Assembly (NCBI RefSeq): GCF_000422805.1
Contig: NZ_AUGT01000012.1
Coordinates: 1-64,000, forward strand
From: Nocardioides halotolerans DSM 19273
Lineage (GTDB): Bacteria; Actinomycetota; Actinomycetes; Propionibacteriales; Nocardioidaceae
Reading direction: 5' to 3'
Length of the DNA: 64,000 nt
Shown: piece by piece, positions 60,917-64,000 of the stretch
Layout: every line of letters begins with the position of its first letter
How positions within the stretch are numbered: position 1 is the stretch's first letter
The notes under the pieces: model-generated
The model's database searches: none
What the model was told of the DNA's origin: nothing
Seen by the model: only the letters and a program-made list of their open reading frames with translations
Position numbers and translations under genes: made by a program

Positions 60917-61945
60917 ATGCGCGTCGGAGTCCTGACCGGTGGCGGCGACTGCCCCGGTCTCAACGCCGTCATCCGGGCCGTCGTACGGCGGGGAGTGCGT
61001 GACCACTCCTTCGACTTCGTCGGCTTCCGCGACGGCTGGCGGGGTCCCCTCGAGGGCCTGACGATGGAGCTCGGCATCGCCCAGTGCCGCGGGATCCTGC
61101 CGCGCGGCGGCACGATCCTCGGCTCGTCGCGGACCAACCCGTTCAAGATCGACGGCGGGGTCGAGCAGATCAAGGACAACCTCGCCGCCAACGGCGTCGA
61201 CGCCCTGGTCGCGATCGGCGGCGAGGACACCCTTGGCGTCGCCACCAAGCTCGCCGAGCTCGGCGTCGACGTGGTCGGCGTCCCCAAGACCATAGACAAC
61301 GACCTCTCCGGCACCGACTTCACCTTCGGCTTCGACACCGCGGTCAACATCGCCACCGAGGCGATCGACCGCCTCCACACGACCGCCGAGTCCCACCACC
61401 GGGTCCTGGTCGTCGAGGTCATGGGCCGGCACGCCGGCTGGATCGCGTTGCACGCCGGCATCGCGGGGGGCGCCACCGAGGTGCTGATCCCCGAGCAGCC
61501 GTTCGACATCGAGGCGATCTGCGAACGCGTCGAGACCCGCTTCGAGACCCACTACGCGCCCATCATCGTGGTCTCCGAGGGCGCGATGCCCGCCGAGGGC
61601 GGCGGCATGACGCTCGTCTCGGGGGAGAAGGACGCCTTCGGCCACGTCCGGCTGGGCGGCATCGGCGACCGCCTCGCCCACGAGATCGAGACCCGCACCG
61701 GCAAGGAGGCCAGGGCCGTGGTGCTCGGCCACATCCAGCGCGGCGGCACGCCGTCGGCGTTCGACCGCTGGCTCGCGACCCGGTTCGGCCTGCACGCCAT
61801 CGACGCGGTCGCCGACCAGGACTTCGGGACGATGGTGGCCCTCCGCGGCACCGACATCGTCCGCGTCCCGCTGAGCGAGGGCACCGCCGAGCTCAAGCTG
61901 GTCAGCCCCGAGGAGTACGCCGAGGCCGCCGTCTTCTTCGGTTAG
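60917..61945 (+). CDS. pfkA: 6-phosphofructokinase, probably pyrophosphate-dependent
   Basis: A 342-residue glycolytic enzyme. GVLTGGGDCPGLNAVIR and the active site TIDNDLSGTDFTFGFDTA are intact. Residue 104 is Asp (GGEDT) and residue 124 is Lys (PKTIDND); in this family Asp104/Lys124 mark pyrophosphate-dependent enzymes, whereas ATP-dependent ones have Gly104. This suggests a reversible PPi-linked reaction. ATG 60917 follows CCAGGAG. It lies 23 bp after the MFS gene, and its product uses sugar phosphate supplied by the glucokinases above. Confidence 0.9.
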   Translation: MRVGVLTGGGDCPGLNAVIRAVVRRGVRDHSFDFVGFRDGWRGPLEGLTMELGIAQCRGILPRGGTILGSSRTNPFKIDGGVEQIKDNLAANGVDALVAIGGEDTLGVATKLAELGVDVVGVPKTIDNDLSGTDFTFGFDTAVNIATEAIDRLHTTAESHHRVLVVEVMGRHAGWIALHAGIAGGATEVLIPEQPFDIEAICERVETRFETHYAPIIVVSEGAMPAEGGGMTLVSGEKDAFGHVRLGGIGDRLAHEIETRTGKEARAVVLGHIQRGGTPSAFDRWLATRFGLHAIDAVADQDFGTMVALRGTDIVRVPLSEGTAELKLVSPEEYAEAAVFFG

Positions 61946-62004
61946 GAAGGCGCTGTTCGAGGCGTCCGGCGCCGCCCCGCACCGATCAGTGCTTCCCAGC
62001 ACTC

Positions 62005-62028
62005 AACCTTCCTCTCGGTCTCGGCGTA
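62005..62028 (+). promoter_or_regulatory. Candidate ECF-type promoter of the sigma factor gene
   Basis: AACC (62005-62008) and CGTA (62025-62028) with a 16-bp spacer resemble the AAC...CGT promoter elements of ECF sigma factors. It lies ten bases before the sigma gene start, so autoregulation is possible. One sequence only; weak evidence. Confidence 0.4.
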
Positions 62029-62038
62029 GGGACAGGTG

Positions 62039-62551
62039 ATGACCGACAGCACTGACGGGTTCGACGAGTTCGCGACCGCGGCGTGGCCGCGGCTGCGGCG
62101 CTCGGCGTACCTCCTCACCGGAGACCACCACCTCGCCGAGGACCTGGCGCAGACCGCGCTGGTGCGCACCTACGCGCACTGGCGACGGGTGCGCCGCTCC
62201 GACGCGCTCGCCTACACCCGGCGGGTCATGGTGAACCTCAACATCGACCGGATCCGGCGCAGGCACGGGACGGTCGACGTGGGGGACGCGCTCCTCGAGA
62301 CGGTGCCGTCGCGGCCCGACGGCCGGGTCGACGAGCGTGACGAGATCGTGCGGCTGCTGCAGTCGCTGACCCACAGGGAGCGCCGGGTCGTCGTGCTGCG
62401 GCACTACTTCGACCTCTCCGAGGCCGAGGTCGCCGACGAGCTGGGCGTCGCGCGCGGCACCGTGAAGAGCACCCTCTCGCGCGCGCTCGCCAAGCTGCGC
62501 ATCGCCGCGGGGAGCGGCGACCGGACCTACGAGGAAGTGGTGGGACAGTGA
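62039..62551 (+). CDS. SigE-family ECF RNA polymerase sigma factor
   Basis: A 170-residue sigma-70 factor with region 2 (FATAAWPRLRRSAYLLTGDHHLAEDLAQTALVRTYAHWRRV) and region 4 (LTHRERRVVVLRHYFDLSEAEVADELGVARGTVKSTLSRALAKL). It directs polymerase to stress or surface promoters. ATG 62039 is chosen; GTG 62036 is the alternative. Its stop overlaps the start of the next gene by 4 bp, so its membrane partner is coupled. The SigE family is a large actinobacterial type. Confidence 0.9.
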   Translation: MTDSTDGFDEFATAAWPRLRRSAYLLTGDHHLAEDLAQTALVRTYAHWRRVRRSDALAYTRRVMVNLNIDRIRRRHGTVDVGDALLETVPSRPDGRVDERDEIVRLLQSLTHRERRVVVLRHYFDLSEAEVADELGVARGTVKSTLSRALAKLRIAAGSGDRTYEEVVGQ

Positions 62552-63528
62552 ACGACGTACGCACGATCGAGCAGCTCGAGCAGACCCTCAGGACCGCCGA
62601 GCCGGAGCCGCTCCGGCCCGCACGGCTCGCCGAGATCCGCAGCCGCGGCCGCCGACGCCGGCAGGGCCGGCTGGCCGTGGTCGCCGCGGGCGCCGCCGCC
62701 GCGGTCGTCGCCGCGTCGGTGGGCGTCTCCGCCCTCGTCGGCGCCGGCGGCGAGCGTGCCGACGACGCTCCGATCGCGCAGCAGGCGCAGCCCAAGGAGA
62801 TGTCGGCGCTTGCGCGGCGCGCGCTCGCCGAGGTCCCGGGGGCCGTGCAGGTCTCGAGCTGGCAGGTGGTGATCCCGCTGCCGGCAGGTGCGGGCGCCGA
62901 CGAGCTCGGTGTCGACGGCGTCCCGAGGCACGACGTGGAAGCGGGCCCGATCGACATCGGCACCCGGTGGTACACCGGTGTCACGACCTTCGGGCGGCAG
63001 GGCTTCCCGGCGTGGCTCTACGACGGCGTCGCCGACTACGAGCAGCACGTGCTTGGCGACGAGGACGGCTACCCGGTCGGGTCCACCGACATCGGGGTCA
63101 TCGTCGACGGCGGCCCGCTCCGGCTGGCCTGCACCAGCACCGGCGACCACCCGTGCGCGCCCTCGATGCTGAGCGGGGAGGACGGCGACCTGGTCCACCA
63201 GTGGGGCATGGGCACCGATGACTTCCTGCTGCCCGGCTCGGACCTGGAGCTCTTCCACACCCCGACGTACACGACCGGCTCGCCGCGCACGGTGTGGATC
63301 GGCGGCGCCGACGGCGCCGACGTCGCCTCCGTCGACCTCGTGACCACCGACGGCGAGACCGTCAGGGCCACGGTGGCGGCGGGGACGCTGGTGCCGGGCG
63401 AGACGATGTTCTGGGGCACAGTCGAGGGAGAGCTGGCCAAGGCGGTCACCCGTGACGCGGAGGGCCACGTCATCGAGGAGCACGACGTCAAGCCCTGCTC
63501 CGACCCCGTCGAGTGCGAGGTCCGCTGA
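62548..63528 (+). CDS. Single-pass membrane protein, likely partner of the sigma factor
   Basis: A 326-residue protein with a cytosolic N terminus (1-45, LRTAEPEPLRPARLAEIRSRGRRRRQGR), one transmembrane helix (about 46-68) and a long extracytoplasmic domain. The overlap with the ECF sigma gene suggests an anti-sigma or sensing role, but the zinc anti-sigma motif HxxxCxxC is absent from the N terminus. Several cysteines lie outside. No known family assigned. Confidence 0.7.
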   Translation: MNDVRTIEQLEQTLRTAEPEPLRPARLAEIRSRGRRRRQGRLAVVAAGAAAAVVAASVGVSALVGAGGERADDAPIAQQAQPKEMSALARRALAEVPGAVQVSSWQVVIPLPAGAGADELGVDGVPRHDVEAGPIDIGTRWYTGVTTFGRQGFPAWLYDGVADYEQHVLGDEDGYPVGSTDIGVIVDGGPLRLACTSTGDHPCAPSMLSGEDGDLVHQWGMGTDDFLLPGSDLELFHTPTYTTGSPRTVWIGGADGADVASVDLVTTDGETVRATVAAGTLVPGETMFWGTVEGELAKAVTRDAEGHVIEEHDVKPCSDPVECEVR

Positions 63529-63531
63529 GGG

Positions 63532-64000
63532 TCAGCGCTCCAGGTCGGCCACCAGCGCGCGGTGGTCGGAGAGCGGGAGGTGCGGCGCGCTCGTCGCGGT
63601 GGCGGTGAGGCCGCCGTCGAGCAGGATGTGGTCGAGCTGCTCGCGCGGGGCGTCGCTCGGGAAGGTCGGCCAGGTGCCGGCCGGGGTCATGCCGGTGAGG
63701 CCCGTCGCGCGCCGCTGGCCCATGTTGAGGTCGCCGGTGAGGACCAGCGGCCGCTCCGCGACCTCCAGCGACCTGACGAGGTAGCGCAGCTGACGGCCGT
63801 TCCACCACGGGACGAACGACAGGTGCGTGGTCACCACCGTGACCGGACCGCCGGGGAGCTCGACCTGGGCCGCCAGGGCCACCCGGGCCTCGTCGCGGAC
63901 CAGGGTCGGCAGCCGGTCGCCGTGGAACCAGAACGGCGTCGGCGCCTTGAGCACGGGCAGCCTGACCACGTGCCACGCCGTGACCGGGTGCCGGCTCAGC
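63532..64000 (-). CDS. Endonuclease/exonuclease/phosphatase family protein (5' end outside window)
   Basis: C-terminal part of a Mg-dependent EEP-family phosphodiesterase. The frame is open to the window end and begins before it. Family motifs: TTHLSFVPWWNG, TGDLNMG (catalytic Asp-Leu-Asn), and LDHILLDGG with SDHRALVADL at the end (catalytic Asp-His). It overlaps nothing and lies 3 bp past the convergent gene. Confidence 0.88.
   Translation of the reverse strand, partial: LSRHPVTAWHVVRLPVLKAPTPFWFHGDRLPTLVRDEARVALAAQVELPGGPVTVVTTHLSFVPWWNGRQLRYLVRSLEVAERPLVLTGDLNMGQRRATGLTGMTPAGTWPTFPSDAPREQLDHILLDGGLTATATSAPHLPLSDHRALVADLER

Overview
The window is a high-GC chromosomal segment of an actinobacterium. 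It most resembles Nocardioides or another Propionibacteriales genus. The evidence is the actinobacterial cytochrome bc1-aa3 gene set, two Flp pilins with a Tad secretion operon, SigE-family sigma factor, ROK glucokinase pair, frequent GTG starts and many genes with a TANNNT hexamer 6-7 nt before the start codon (leaderless style). This is a family-level inference from gene content, not a database match.

Layout. 1-9.1 kb: the 3' end of ctaD with ctaF, then the convergent ctaE-qcrC-qcrA-qcrB operon. Between these two respiratory operons sit an L,D-transpeptidase lipoprotein and a DUF559-type nuclease-like gene flanked on both sides by tandem arrays of hairpin repeats with an 82-83 bp period. 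9.1-11.5 kb: ctaG-like assembly protein, an atypical receiver-domain protein and trpD. 11.5-24 kb: a cell-surface region with a polytopic membrane protein, two GT2 glycosyltransferases, a DUF2304 protein, a DUF2142 protein, a flippase, a ParB-like/methyltransferase fusion and a 1536-residue secreted multi-FnIII protein. 24-33.5 kb: nucleic-acid enzymes (DnaQ-UvrC-like fusion, RNase J, NYN protein), a c-di-AMP riboswitch with its NlpC/P60 hydrolase, and two membrane metallopeptidases.

33.6-43 kb: the Tad/Flp pilus locus. On the minus strand the order is cpaB-tadZ-tadA-(VWA-tadB fusion)-tadC-histidine kinase-response regulator, followed by two separate flp pilin genes. The operon is nearly gapless and carries its own two-component system. 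A palindrome with half-site GCATRGCCC lies upstream of flp1, of the giant FnIII protein and of one GT2 gene, so these surface genes may form one regulon. 43-54.7 kb: acyl-CoA ligase, SRPBCC protein, ArsA-type ATPase, a CxxC protein, tandem ROK kinases, PlsC-type acyltransferase, a MacRS-like two-component system, arylamine N-acetyltransferase and a coiled-coil protein. 54.7-57.3 kb: accessory patch with dispersed 40-bp repeats, a DUF222/HNH protein, a frameshifted gene remnant and a lipoprotein. 57.3-64 kb: glycerol kinase with a DUF1028 protein, an MFS transporter, a phosphofructokinase with residues typical of pyrophosphate use, a SigE-family sigma factor with its membrane partner, and the 3' part of an endonuclease/exonuclease/phosphatase-family gene cut by the window end.

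I saw no tRNA, rRNA, CRISPR, complete insertion sequence or prophage. All functional calls are from sequence motifs and context read by eye.
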